A DNA stretch of 25,605 nt from a virus. Position 1 is the first letter of the stretch, and each line of letters opens with the position of its first letter. Shown piece by piece: positions 8,028 to 15,865 of this stretch. Under the pieces are notes generated by a model. That model made no database searches and was not told where the DNA came from. It saw nothing but the letters and a program-made list of their open reading frames with translations. The position numbers and the translations under genes are program-made. Where the stretch lies: IMG/VR virus record IMGVR_UViG_3300022074_000337, positions 1 through 25,605 of that record; one strand, given 5' to 3'.

Positions 8028-8285
8028 ATGGGAATCCATATAGGTAAACATGACAGGTCATCTTCTTGGATCGGTAGATTTGATCCACAAAATCCGGAAG
8101 ATATGAAAGAATACGAAATGGTTAAAGCCGTCGTAAGATCATGTAATTCGTCTAAGACTAAGTTTAGAGTCGAAAAGAAAGGTAGAAAACCAACTAACGG
8201 TTTTACTTACTTTGGTGATCCTAAAGGCGGTATAAAGAATGCTACATTATGGGATGTATATGTTTATAGGAGATATACAATATGA
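8028..8285 (+). CDS. Hypothetical protein, 85 aa
   Basis: Starts at ATG 8028 with GAGAAAGGA 7 nt upstream; an in-frame TTG at 7989 would lie inside the preceding gene and has no ribosome site. The basic protein has SSSWIGRFDPQNPEDM, then KTKFRVEKKGRKP and a TYFGDPKGG loop, suggesting a small beta-rich, possibly nucleic-acid-binding fold. No family recognised. The stop overlaps the RNase H start by 4 nt. Confidence 0.62.
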   Translation: MGIHIGKHDRSSSWIGRFDPQNPEDMKEYEMVKAVVRSCNSSKTKFRVEKKGRKPTNGFTYFGDPKGGIKNATLWDVYVYRRYTI

Positions 8286-9136
8286 TTATAGTTGACTACA
8301 GTGGCATTGCTTTAGCAAGTATCATAATTAATAAAACATTTGATGAACAAATGATTCGTCATATGATATTGAATTCATTAAGGATGTATCATAAAAGATA
8401 TAGAGATGAATACGGTGAAATGGTTCTTGCTGTAGATGCTGCAAATAACTGGCGTAGAAAAGTATTTCCACAATATAAAGCTAATCGTAAAAAAGATAGA
8501 GGTACTTCATCCTTTGATTGGGATGAAGCATTTCGTATTCTGAATCTTATACGAGAAGAAATAGGAGAAAACTTTCCATATAAAGTTATTAAGATTGATG
8601 GTTGTGAAGCTGATGATGTTATTGGTACATTAGTGATTAAGAAATCACGTGTTGATTTCAATCCAGAAAAAATCATGATTGTATCTTCTGATAGAGACTT
8701 TGTACAACTACAAAGGTTCAAAAATGTCAGACAGTTCTCTCCAATTCTTAAGAAAGAAATTGTAGAAAATAATGCTAGGTACTTCTTACTTAATCATATT
8801 ATACGTGGTGATAAAGGCGATGGTGTACCAAATGTATTATCCAATGATGATGTATTTGTTGAAGGTTTCAGACAAACACCTATGTCTCAAAAGAAAGTTG
8901 ATGATATCATTGAAGACCTTGAACAAGGTGAATTACTTTATGCTGCATCATGGTATCGTAACTATTGTAGGAATGAAAAATTAATTGCTCTTAGCGAAAC
9001 ACCACCCGAGCTCAAACAACAAATTATAAATAACTATGAGGATCAAAATCCCTCTGAAAACAAAAGTAAAGTATTTCATTACTTAGTTACTAAGAGATGT
9101 AATCAATTGATTGAAAGTGTACAGGAGTTTATTTAA
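8282..9136 (+). CDS. rnh: T4-type RNase H (FEN-family 5'-3' nuclease)
   Basis: T4 RNase H removes RNA primers and trims adjacent DNA on the lagging strand. The 284-residue protein shows the metal-binding acidic residues of the flap-endonuclease family: IIVDYSG at the N-terminus, LAVDAANNWRRKVFPQYKANR near 50-70, DGCEADDVIG, IVSSDRDFVQL, and IIRGDKGDGVPNV, the last matching the helix-hairpin-helix entrance. The length is close to T4 RNase H (305). It overlaps the preceding gene by 4 nt and the next gene by one base. Confidence 0.92.
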   Translation: MIIVDYSGIALASIIINKTFDEQMIRHMILNSLRMYHKRYRDEYGEMVLAVDAANNWRRKVFPQYKANRKKDRGTSSFDWDEAFRILNLIREEIGENFPYKVIKIDGCEADDVIGTLVIKKSRVDFNPEKIMIVSSDRDFVQLQRFKNVRQFSPILKKEIVENNARYFLLNHIIRGDKGDGVPNVLSNDDVFVEGFRQTPMSQKKVDDIIEDLEQGELLYAASWYRNYCRNEKLIALSETPPELKQQIINNYEDQNPSENKSKVFHYLVTKRCNQLIESVQEFI

Positions 9137-9546
9137 TGGTTAAATATGTTTTTGAAATATTAGAAGAAGTCGGCAAACAACGAACTCGTGAAGAAAAAGT
9201 TAAGATTCTAAAAGCAAACGAATCTTGGGCTTTGAAAGATGTCATACGCGGTACGATGGATGATAGAGTACAATGGAATCTACCTGTAGGTAGACCACCA
9301 TACACTCCTTCACCAGCACACCACCATCCAGCAAATCTATTCAGAGAAAATACAAAGTTTAAATATTTTGTAAAAGGCGGTGTAGGTGATAAGATGCCAA
9401 AGTATAAAAGAGAACAACTCTTTATTGGCATGTTAGAAGGTATACATCCAGAAGATGCTAAAGTTGTTTTGTCTATGATCAACAAAGAAAAACTTAAAGG
9501 TTTAACAGAACCTGTAGTAAAGGAGGCATTTCCGAATTTACTATAA
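9136..9546 (+). CDS. DUF6433-like conserved T4-like phage protein
   Basis: A 136-residue soluble protein with the pattern I remember from this cyanophage/T4-like family: LEEVGKQRTREEKVKILKAN, VIRGTMDDRVQWNLPVGRPPY, NLFRENTKFKYFVKGG, then REQLFIGMLEGIHPEDAKVV and a closing LTEPVVKEAFPNLL. The function of the family is unknown. It is downstream of and coupled to RNase H (ATG overlaps TAA), which suggests a DNA-metabolism role. Confidence is high that the gene is real and moderate for the family name. Confidence 0.8.
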   Translation: MVKYVFEILEEVGKQRTREEKVKILKANESWALKDVIRGTMDDRVQWNLPVGRPPYTPSPAHHHPANLFRENTKFKYFVKGGVGDKMPKYKREQLFIGMLEGIHPEDAKVVLSMINKEKLKGLTEPVVKEAFPNLL

Positions 9547-9562
9547 CAACGAAAGGTAGCAC

Positions 9563-9733
9563 ATGTTGCAGCAACTTGAACGTTTACGTAAAGACTCTAA
9601 TGAATTACAAATTTATGCATTAAAACTTAAAAAGCGAGGTAAGTTAAATAAAATGAATAGAATTTTAGAAAAACGAAATTTCTTAGAAAATCAAATCAAG
9701 TTGATAAATCCGGAGGTAAGACTTTCTACTTAA
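9563..9733 (+). CDS. Small basic coiled-coil-like protein, 56 aa
   Basis: ATG at 9563 follows GAAAGG (9551-9556); TAA is at 9731-9733. The protein is highly basic and almost entirely helical, with leucine/isoleucine heptads through LERLRKDSNELQIYALKLKK and MNRILEKRNFLENQIKLI. A short coiled coil or a nucleic-acid-binding helix is likely. It was found by reading the gap between longer genes. It precedes the promoter at 9749. No family recognised. Confidence 0.58.
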   Translation: MLQQLERLRKDSNELQIYALKLKKRGKLNKMNRILEKRNFLENQIKLINPEVRLST

Positions 9734-9748
9734 AGAAAAAAGTAATCC

Positions 9749-9786
9749 TTTACAAACAGTGAAATTTATGATATAATCTATATTAT
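9749..9786 (+). promoter_or_regulatory. sigma70-type promoter with inverted repeat
   Basis: CCTTTACA contains the -35 TTTACA (9749-9754), followed by a 17-nt spacer and TATAAT (9772-9777). The inverted repeat ATAAT-CTAT-ATTAT (9773-9786) covers the -10 to start region. It lacks the TGCATTTTTTCC box of the three strongest promoters. GAAGG follows before the ATG at 9801. Confidence 0.7.
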
Positions 9787-9800
9787 TTGAAGGTGACAAT

Positions 9801-10361
9801 ATGAATATTTTTATACTTGACAAAAATCCAATTACAGCTGCACAAATGTTGTGTGACAGACATGTTCCAAAAATGATTGTGGAATCAGGTCAAATGCTAA
9901 GTACTGCACATAGATTGCTTGACGGCATACCAGAAAAGCGTAGGTCTAAATCTGGTAAGACTATTCAAACATATTATTCATTTGGCGATGAACGTGATGA
10001 CATGTATTATGCGGCAGTTCACAAGTATCATCCATGTACTACATGGACTCTATCTTCCAAACAAAACTACGAATGGCATTATGAACACTTTATTGGTATG
10101 TGTAATGAATTCGAATATCGTCGTGGCAAAGTTCATAAAACATATGAAGTTCTTGGTAAAGCACTCGCTAAAACTCCGATAAATATACCAAACATTGGAC
10201 TAACCGAGTTTGCACAAGCTATGTCACATTATCCAGATTGTATAGTTGAAGGTGATGCTGTTTCAGCATACCGTAATTACTACCACATGGCAAAGTCATT
10301 TGCTAAATGGGATTGGGGCAGGCCTGCGCCGGACTGGTGGAAAGGATATCAGGGTGCCTAA
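9801..10361 (+). CDS. Conserved marine-phage protein of unknown function (HVPKMIVES family)
   Basis: A 186-residue soluble protein opening with MNIFILDKNPITAAQMLCDRHVPKM... (landmarks: D7, D19-R-H21-V, ES at 28-29), followed by STAHRLL, HKYHPCTTWTLSS near 73-85, YEWHYEHF and a C-terminal DWGRPAPDWW. Related sequences with a D(K/R)HVxKMIxESxQ(M/L)LxTAH opening are, as I recall, widespread in cyanophages without a proven function. The many conserved His, Asp and Trp residues suggest an enzyme, perhaps metal-dependent. It is the first gene of the promoter at 9749. Confidence 0.78.
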   Translation: MNIFILDKNPITAAQMLCDRHVPKMIVESGQMLSTAHRLLDGIPEKRRSKSGKTIQTYYSFGDERDDMYYAAVHKYHPCTTWTLSSKQNYEWHYEHFIGMCNEFEYRRGKVHKTYEVLGKALAKTPINIPNIGLTEFAQAMSHYPDCIVEGDAVSAYRNYYHMAKSFAKWDWGRPAPDWWKGYQGA

Positions 10362-10596
10362 ATACACACTAAAGAAATGGGTTGATGCTAAAAACAGATA
10401 CGTTGAATGGGATGTAGATTGTCCTTCAGATGAACTTGATGCTATATGTAAAGAGTACAATGCTGAAAGAGTTTTGAAATTTCCAGGCGTTGTTAGTAGT
10501 CAAGGTAGTTTACTATCAAAGACTAGTGATGGTTGGAAAGATAATCTTAAGAGAATAAAAGATAAATCGGGTAGAGGTAATACAATTAAAGTATGA
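10354..10596 (+). CDS. Hypothetical protein, 80 aa
   Basis: I chose GTG at 10354 because AAAGGA (10341-10346) is 7 nt upstream; it overlaps the end of the previous gene by 8 nt, whereas an in-frame ATG at 10246 would cover 116 nt of it. The basic protein begins MPKYTLKKWVDAKNRYVEWD and has LDAICKEYNAERVLKFPG followed by a Ser/Lys-rich tail. No family recognised. It overlaps the phoH start by 4 nt. Confidence 0.58.
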   Translation: MPKYTLKKWVDAKNRYVEWDVDCPSDELDAICKEYNAERVLKFPGVVSSQGSLLSKTSDGWKDNLKRIKDKSGRGNTIKV

Positions 10597-11273
10597 GCAA
10601 AAGTACAGTGAGGTTCGAAGATTTAATTAATATAGAACCTATAACTAAGAATCAAGAAAAAGCTTTTGAATCTTGGCAACATAATGAAAACTTAGTTCTT
10701 GCTGGTTCTGCCGGTACAGGCAAAACTTTTATTGCAATGTATTTAGCTTTGCAATCTACATTAGAATCAGCAACACCTTATTATAAAACAGTAGTGGTAA
10801 GATCTATTGTACCAACACGCGATGTTGGTTATTTGCCTGGTAGCTTGCAAGAAAAAGCTGAACCCTTTGAAGAGCCATACAAACAAATTTCTTTAGAATT
10901 ATTTGATTATGATTCTGCCGCATACAATAAGCTTATAAATAATCATCAGATGGAGTTTTTAACTACATCATTCATTCGTGGCACTCAAATTAACAACGCC
11001 GTAGTCATCATAGACGAAATGCAAAATCTGAATTTCCACGAGCTTGACTCGGTGATCACACGTATAGGCCAAGATTGTAGAGTCATTTTTTCAGGCGATT
11101 ACTATCAATCTGATTTTCGTGAAGGTTATGAGAGAGATGGTATTCAAAGGTTCCTAAGAATAGTCGAACGGCTAAAGAACTTCAGTGTTATAACATTCGG
11201 TTGGGACGATATAGTGAGATCTGATTTTCTCAGAGACTACATTATGACGAAAGAAATGTTAGGTATAAAATGA
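10593..11273 (+). CDS. phoH: PhoH-family ATPase
   Basis: PhoH-like P-loop ATPases are very common in marine phages; their phage role is unsettled (phosphate-stress or RNA-linked functions have been proposed). The 226 residues include Walker A GSAGTGKT (38-45), VVVRSIVPTRDVGYLPG (67-83) and Walker B VVIIDEMQN (137-145), with FSGDYYQSD following as in superfamily-1 helicase-like ATPases. The length matches phage PhoH, without the extra domains of some bacterial forms. It overlaps both neighbours by 4 nt. Confidence 0.93.
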   Translation: MSKSTVRFEDLINIEPITKNQEKAFESWQHNENLVLAGSAGTGKTFIAMYLALQSTLESATPYYKTVVVRSIVPTRDVGYLPGSLQEKAEPFEEPYKQISLELFDYDSAAYNKLINNHQMEFLTTSFIRGTQINNAVVIIDEMQNLNFHELDSVITRIGQDCRVIFSGDYYQSDFREGYERDGIQRFLRIVERLKNFSVITFGWDDIVRSDFLRDYIMTKEMLGIK

Positions 11274-11533
11274 AGATTTTTTTAGTAGTATCATTCATCA
11301 TGGCTAATACTATGTCTACTGACCGTCCGCTTTATATATTTAAAACTCCATCATTTGGTAGTATCGACGAATGTAAACAGTATGTGTCTGTAATGTATCA
11401 AAGAATATATGCAACCGCAAGTGCATCGTATAATTTTAAACATACACCTGAAGCAATATTTTGTATAACTAAAGATCAGGTTAGAGAAATATTTGAGTAT
11501 AATTATGATGAAAAGGAAAAGAAAAATATTTAA
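11270..11533 (+). CDS. Small exported protein with two cysteines
   Basis: An 87-residue protein with a hydrophobic N-terminus (KIFLVVSFIMANTM) that reads as a signal sequence or anchor. The rest has FGSIDECKQYV and AIFCITKDQV, two cysteines about 30 residues apart, and an acidic-basic tail. The same layout (short hydrophobic start, xxECxx, later xxCxx) occurs at 25149-25376, so the two may be distant paralogues. It is coupled to phoH by ATGA. Function unknown. Confidence 0.55.
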   Translation: MKIFLVVSFIMANTMSTDRPLYIFKTPSFGSIDECKQYVSVMYQRIYATASASYNFKHTPEAIFCITKDQVREIFEYNYDEKEKKNI

Positions 11534-12194
11534 GCATGAAAAAATTGATATCGGATATGAAGACTTGGATGCAAACACTACCACAACTGGAAGAACTTAT
11601 AGTACTCCTGATGGTAAGTCTTATCCTAGTGTCACAACAGTTTTAAGTATATTAAACGAACATATCATTAAAGCTTGGCGCGAACGTGTAGGTGAAGAAG
11701 AAGCAAACCGCATTAGTGGTGTAGCTTCTAATCGTGGTACACGTGTCCACAGCATAGTTGAGAAGTATTTAAAAAATGAAGATACAACAGAGTTCTTACC
11801 AAATATCAGGCAAAGCCTTGAAAATCTCAAACCAGTCCTTGATCCAAATATTGGAAAGATATTCGGCCTCGAGGTTCCTCTATTTAGTCATCACTTAGGT
11901 GTTGCAGGTAGATGCGATTGTATTGCAGAATACAATGGTGTGCCATCTATCATAGATTTTAAAACATCTCGTTACATTAAGAAAAAAGAAAAAATCACTA
12001 ATTACTTTGCACAAGGTGCAGCGTACTCTATTATGTGGGAAGAACGCACAGGTATGGTAGCACCTAACATAGTGATCGTCATGGATGTAGACCATGAAAA
12101 ACCGTTAGTCTTTGTTGAACATCGTGACAACTGGACTGATTTATTACACAACACAATAAAAGAATATAGAACAAGAAGGATGTTTGGACACTAA
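11505..12194 (+). CDS. PD-(D/E)XK nuclease, RecB/Cas4-like
   Basis: From ATG 11505 the protein is 229 residues (TTG 11493 and ATG 11508 are alternatives). It shows the full RecB-family nuclease pattern: H82 in GTRVHSIVE, E123 in GLEVPL, D138 in GRCDCI, D151-x-K153 in IIDFKTS, and Q170xxxY174 in the helix after the core. There is no Cys cluster, so no iron-sulfur site as in Cas4. Such proteins are metal-dependent DNA exonucleases or endonucleases, and here would serve recombination or host-DNA breakdown. The start overlaps the upstream gene by about 29 nt. Confidence 0.87.
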   Translation: MMKRKRKIFKHEKIDIGYEDLDANTTTTGRTYSTPDGKSYPSVTTVLSILNEHIIKAWRERVGEEEANRISGVASNRGTRVHSIVEKYLKNEDTTEFLPNIRQSLENLKPVLDPNIGKIFGLEVPLFSHHLGVAGRCDCIAEYNGVPSIIDFKTSRYIKKKEKITNYFAQGAAYSIMWEERTGMVAPNIVIVMDVDHEKPLVFVEHRDNWTDLLHNTIKEYRTRRMFGH

Positions 12195-12430
12195 TGACTT
12201 TAATGGAAATACTTAATAAAAGATATCAATTTGAAGAAATAACTAAAGGATATAATACAGATCGAGGATCTGATATAGATAGTATAGAGTGGTTTATTGA
12301 AAATGGTCATAGGTCAAATTCTCTTCGTAATGGTTTTGATGATGCACTCAAATTAGCGAAGGAAATAAAGGAGTTTTCAAATGAATGCACAAAAACAATT
12401 ACAACCGGGGAGCAAATACGCAGCTTTTGA
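12194..12430 (+). CDS. Hypothetical protein, 78 aa
   Basis: A soluble protein beginning MTLMEILNKRYQFEEITKGY with an acidic middle (DRGSDIDSIEWFIENGH) and a helical DDALKLAKEIKEF. The ATG overlaps the nuclease TAA by one base. Its 3' end overlaps the EF-hand gene by 50 nt, an unusually long overlap here, so the last 15 residues may be incidental. No family recognised. Confidence 0.52.
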   Translation: MTLMEILNKRYQFEEITKGYNTDRGSDIDSIEWFIENGHRSNSLRNGFDDALKLAKEIKEFSNECTKTITTGEQIRSF

Positions 12431-12710
12431 TAAAGACGGTGACGGAATTGTAACCGACGAAGAATTTGAAATGGAACAGAAATTAGTTATGCTTGAAAAT
12501 GAAGATAAAAAACAAGATGCACAAAGAAACATGGCATGGTTTGCTTTAGGCGGAATGCTATTATATCCTGCATTTGTAATTATTGCTACATTGTTTGGAT
12601 TAGATAAAGCTGCCAAGATCTTAGGTGATATGGCCGCAGTTTATTTTGTATCAGTTGCAGCAATCGTAGCAGCATTTTATGGCAAAGAGGCATTAGCCAA
12701 GAAAAAATAA
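12381..12710 (+). CDS. EF-hand membrane protein
   Basis: A 109-residue protein with one canonical EF-hand calcium loop at residues 17-28 (D17, D19, D21, I23 as backbone, T25, E28; sequence DKDGDGIVTDEE), then an acidic helix and two membrane helices (about 51-71 and 84-101) ending in KKK. The EF-hand would sit on one side of the inner membrane and bind Ca2+. GGAG lies upstream of the ATG. It is the last gene before the glycan island. The role is unknown; calcium-gated lysis timing, envelope sensing or adsorption-related functions are possible. Confidence 0.72.
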   Translation: MNAQKQLQPGSKYAAFDKDGDGIVTDEEFEMEQKLVMLENEDKKQDAQRNMAWFALGGMLLYPAFVIIATLFGLDKAAKILGDMAAVYFVSVAAIVAAFYGKEALAKKK

Positions 12711-12725
12711 ACAAAAAGTTTTGTT
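12710..12725. repeat. 7-bp inverted repeat just before the glycan island
   Basis: AACAAAA (12710-12716) and TTTTGTT (12719-12725) form a perfect inverted repeat separated by 2 nt, ending at the base before the ATG of the first glycosyltransferase. That start has no Shine-Dalgarno sequence. As RNA it is a weak hairpin (stem of six with a 4-nt loop), AT-rich, so chance is possible. Confidence 0.4.
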
Positions 12726-13499
12726 ATGAAAAATTTAGTATTTCAATATTATATACCTTATGAATCTTTTGACGCTGATATGGGTGGTGTTAGAATGCCG
12801 GAATGGGCACACGCCGGATCACGTTCAGCTCAGGCATATGCAGATTTCTGTGGTGCCGAGTATGAACTATCACATGAAAGATTCTTCCAAGAGCTCGATC
12901 CAAGACTCGATTCAATTAAAATATTATTCGATAAGAAGTATGATCAATACGATCATATACTGTCTATAGATCTTGACATGTTAATACATGCAGATGTAGA
13001 TGAAAACATATTCGAGTATCCTATCAAAGATGTTGCGATGGTGCATGAACGGCATGTACATACTGGTGGACCTGCAAGATGGTTGTCTAATGTTATGTAC
13101 AAACCCTTATGGCAAAGAGGAATTATAGCTTATGGTAAACATTTATGGGGTGATGACTGGATGTTTCCAAAGAGCGCAATATATCCTGATGAAAAATTTA
13201 GATATTTAAATGGAGGTCTACAACTTTGGTCAAAAGAAGGTAGGCTTAAAGCACGTGAACATTTTACTTCGGTAGATGATTATGTACTACATACAAGATA
13301 TACAGAACAGATGTATATTAATTTACAATTATCACAACCAATATTTGAAGTAACTGAAATAGATACGCAGTGGAATAGAATGCCTTATCAATGGCATGCT
13401 AATAAACCTGACGGAAAGATTAATCACTTCTTGGCAAGAACTAAATTTGATATGCCAAGATTAGAACATACGGAGTTAAGTATATGGCAAAGTTCTTAG
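12726..13499 (+). CDS. GT-A glycosyltransferase
   Basis: A 257-residue protein starting MKNLVFQYYIPYE, the same opening (a strand, then QxW/Y) as the other glycosyltransferases at 15056, 16870 and 18327. The DLD motif at 82-84 (ILSIDLDMLIHAD) is the metal and sugar-nucleotide site of GT-A enzymes, and FRYLNGGLQLW holds the conserved NGG of the acceptor side. It transfers a sugar from an NDP-sugar, substrate unknown. It opens the glycan island and overlaps the next gene by 16 nt. No ribosome site is visible before its ATG. Confidence 0.8.
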   Translation: MKNLVFQYYIPYESFDADMGGVRMPEWAHAGSRSAQAYADFCGAEYELSHERFFQELDPRLDSIKILFDKKYDQYDHILSIDLDMLIHADVDENIFEYPIKDVAMVHERHVHTGGPARWLSNVMYKPLWQRGIIAYGKHLWGDDWMFPKSAIYPDEKFRYLNGGLQLWSKEGRLKAREHFTSVDDYVLHTRYTEQMYINLQLSQPIFEVTEIDTQWNRMPYQWHANKPDGKINHFLARTKFDMPRLEHTELSIWQSS

Positions 13500-14089
13500 A
13501 GATAGCAGCAGAAAATCCAAGAGGATTAACGTGGGAAGTTATGAATCTAGCTACACATTCAGGTGTAGCAAAAGGAGATGCAACCAATTTGCCACTACCT
13601 TACAGCGATAATCAATTCTTTGGTGTATATTCAGAACACTTTATAGAACATGTATACAAATACCAAGGAATTAATTTCTTTAAAGATGTAATGAGAATAT
13701 TAAAACCCGGCGGTGTGGTAAGAACAGTATGGCCTCCGTATGAGTTTGTAGATTTATTAGTAAGTGGAGAAGAGCTTACACCTGATCAACAAATGTTTGT
13801 AGAACATTATTATAATTTTTACATTGTAAAAGAAAAGTTTTCACCACCCGGCAACTCGCATAGATCAAAGCGAGAGCAGTGTGCTTTAGGTTTACTATAT
13901 CAAAAAGGTCAACATCTTTACATTTGGTCAAAGATTGAAATGATGAATATGTTAAAGGAATTAGGTTATACTAATGTTAAGCTTATGAATTATCAAGATA
14001 GTTCAGTGGTTGATTTTAAAAACATAGATACGCCAGGAAAAATACGTGCATTACACAGCGCAGTTGTTGAGGCAAGTAAACCGTGGTAA
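13484..14089 (+). CDS. Class I SAM methyltransferase-like protein, motif I degenerate
   Basis: A 201-residue protein of the Methyltransf_11 / COG4627 type: GDATNLPLPYSDNQFFGVYSEHFIEH is the acidic-to-HxxEH region (31-56), followed by VMRILKPGGVVRTVWP (69-84). The glycine-rich motif I (normally LxLGCG) is missing or replaced by FLEIAAENPRG, so SAM binding is uncertain. The long C-terminal part HSRSKREQCALG and YLKELGYTNVKLM-like region resembles sugar or peptide methyltransferases. It overlaps both neighbours. O-methylation of a glycan is the likely role; an inactive relative is the alternative. Confidence 0.7.
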   Translation: MAKFLEIAAENPRGLTWEVMNLATHSGVAKGDATNLPLPYSDNQFFGVYSEHFIEHVYKYQGINFFKDVMRILKPGGVVRTVWPPYEFVDLLVSGEELTPDQQMFVEHYYNFYIVKEKFSPPGNSHRSKREQCALGLLYQKGQHLYIWSKIEMMNMLKELGYTNVKLMNYQDSSVVDFKNIDTPGKIRALHSAVVEASKPW

Positions 14090-14355
14090 TAGTAATTAAC
14101 TATGATGGAAGGCAACAGATGTTTCATCATTATTGGTTGCCTCTTATATACAAACATCAAGAATGTACATTCTTTGTTGAAGATAAAACAGAGAAGATGA
14201 TATATCCATCTGACATACCAAATTTAAATGTTACTAAGCATGTTGACAGAGATAAATTAAAGAATCCAGTAATGTATTGTGATATAGATAAAGTTCCAAC
14301 ATATAGAACTATGATTGATTTTAAACATAATGTTTTTTATGAGGTGCCACTGTGA
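14083..14355 (+). CDS. Hypothetical protein, 90 aa, glycan island
   Basis: Starts at GTG 14083 with only GGCAAG upstream, and ends overlapping the next GTG (GTGA). The protein begins MVIVINYDGRQQMFHHYWLPLIY and continues with alternating strands; FFVEDKTEKMIYPSD and YCDIDKVPTYRTMIDF follow. It contains a DID at about 68-70, as in GT-A enzymes, but is far too short to be a full glycosyltransferase. It may be a fragment or an accessory protein. Not recognised. Confidence 0.5.
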   Translation: MVIVINYDGRQQMFHHYWLPLIYKHQECTFFVEDKTEKMIYPSDIPNLNVTKHVDRDKLKNPVMYCDIDKVPTYRTMIDFKHNVFYEVPL

Positions 14356-15071
14356 GTTTTTGGAACAGGCGTGTACAAGAAATTAGCACTGAATACGATA
14401 GAGGCGAATTAAATTTATCGCAAGGCATGATTCAAAAAACAATAGGTTATACACATCCTAAATACACTGCAAAGTTATATGAAAAATATCAAAACGATAA
14501 AGGCTTAGATTTAATTAAAGATCCTGACTTTGGTAATCCACAAAGATTAAAAGAATACTCTCAGTCAACTTTAAGATGTTTAGATTATGCTCGTTATTTA
14601 GAAAGCTTTGGCATAACCATTGGGAAAATAGATTCTATTACTGACTTTGGAAGCGGTTATGGTAATTTTTGCCGAATATGGAAGCTTTGGAACCAACAAG
14701 TTCTATATTATAATTGTGATTTACCTGAAATGCATGAGATACAAAAGCATTATATTGAAAATACAGTAGATAATTATGAAGGTATTGAATACATAACTCA
14801 TAAAGAATTAAATAAGGTTAAGAAGAAAAACAAATCATTATTCATTGCAGCGTATAGTTTAACTGAATGTTCTTTAGATGTTAGAACTGAGGTAGAGCCG
14901 TATCTTGCTATGTATGATTATATCCTTATAATACATAATGCAAAGTTTGACGGTATCGACAACGTTGACTACATTAAAGACCTTCAAAAAAGAAGGTTAA
15001 GTGGTTATGAATGTAAACATGAAATAGATGAAGACAGTGCAAAGTGGTGGTTAATATGCAAAAGAATTTAA
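14352..15071 (+). CDS. SAM-dependent methyltransferase, sugar O-methyltransferase-like
   Basis: A 239-residue protein with a good motif I, ITDFGSGYGNF (96-106), then YNCDLPEM (motif II, acidic) and SLFIAAYSLTEC (motif IV region). A helical N-terminal 90 residues precedes the Rossmann part, as in putative sugar O-methyltransferases. It would methylate a glycan hydroxyl with SAM. The GTG start overlaps the upstream stop, and the gene overlaps the following one by 16 nt. The acceptor is unknown. Confidence 0.72.
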   Translation: MSFWNRRVQEISTEYDRGELNLSQGMIQKTIGYTHPKYTAKLYEKYQNDKGLDLIKDPDFGNPQRLKEYSQSTLRCLDYARYLESFGITIGKIDSITDFGSGYGNFCRIWKLWNQQVLYYNCDLPEMHEIQKHYIENTVDNYEGIEYITHKELNKVKKKNKSLFIAAYSLTECSLDVRTEVEPYLAMYDYILIIHNAKFDGIDNVDYIKDLQKRRLSGYECKHEIDEDSAKWWLICKRI

Positions 15072-15865
15072 TATATCAAGTATGGGACGGTGACTTAAGA
15101 CCGGGCTGTACGTACAGTGAAAAGTTATTTCGTTACTATGCAAATATGATTGGTGCTGATTACAGATTAGATCTTAATCCAAACATTGCAAGTAAACATG
15201 TAAAAGGCAAAGATGGAATGTACTTTGAATGGTTGAATCCAATATTAGATGATTCTTTCTTAGAATATGATAAAGTGTTGGTAGTAGATCTTGACATATT
15301 TCCAGTAGATAAATTGAAAAATAATATATTTAATGAATCTGTTAAAGACTTTGGTATATGTACTGAACCATTTCAAGGTAAGTATAGAGCGAGTACTAAT
15401 GTCCCTGGAAACATAAACATGAAGAACGATGAGAGATGGGCTTCTGAAGTTAAAAAGCTTTATGGTTCTACAATGCCTAGAGATGTCAATGGCTATTTAA
15501 AAGTATATAATGCCGGTATGGTAATGTTTACTAAAAAAGGTATGATGTTGGCAAGAGAAAAGTTTGCGCCATTTCAAGAATATTTAGACGCTATGCAAAA
15601 AACAGGTCTTAGTAGATTTTATACAGTAGATCAAAATTATTTTCATGCAATGATGGTTACACATAGTGATTACACAGAAATGCAAAACGGCTGGAATAGT
15701 TATATACATTATACGCGTGGACCACTTGGCATGATAGATCCAATACATGATAGTAGAAATGCATTTACAAAATTTGTACATGTACAATTAAGTGGTGCAG
15801 ATTACTTCCATACGGATAAGTTATACAATATAGTAAATTTACCAAGATCAAAATGGAATCTTTAA
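15056..15865 (+). CDS. GT-A glycosyltransferase (paralogue of the one at 16870)
   Basis: I chose ATG 15056 because MQKNLIYQVWDGDLRPG aligns with MKNIIYQYWKGDLKPG of the paralogue at 16870; a GTG at 15044 would add four residues. The 269 residues include DLD at 78-80 (VLVVDLDIFPV), GICTEPFQGKYRASTNV, YNAGMVMFTKKGM and NGWNSYIHYTR, all mirrored in the other copy. It is a likely metal-dependent NDP-sugar transferase. It sits directly before glf with no gap, so it may use UDP-galactofuranose, but this is inference. Confidence 0.82.
   Translation: MQKNLIYQVWDGDLRPGCTYSEKLFRYYANMIGADYRLDLNPNIASKHVKGKDGMYFEWLNPILDDSFLEYDKVLVVDLDIFPVDKLKNNIFNESVKDFGICTEPFQGKYRASTNVPGNINMKNDERWASEVKKLYGSTMPRDVNGYLKVYNAGMVMFTKKGMMLAREKFAPFQEYLDAMQKTGLSRFYTVDQNYFHAMMVTHSDYTEMQNGWNSYIHYTRGPLGMIDPIHDSRNAFTKFVHVQLSGADYFHTDKLYNIVNLPRSKWNL

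Noticed and set aside
9025-9032. TATAAATA octamer inside the RNase H gene
   Set aside because: It lies in a coding region about 100 nt before the next start; chance is likely.
9129-9485. 118-codon open frame on the minus strand
   Set aside because: It is antisense to the DUF6433-like gene, which has a family pattern and a coupled start; no minus-strand gene elsewhere supports it.
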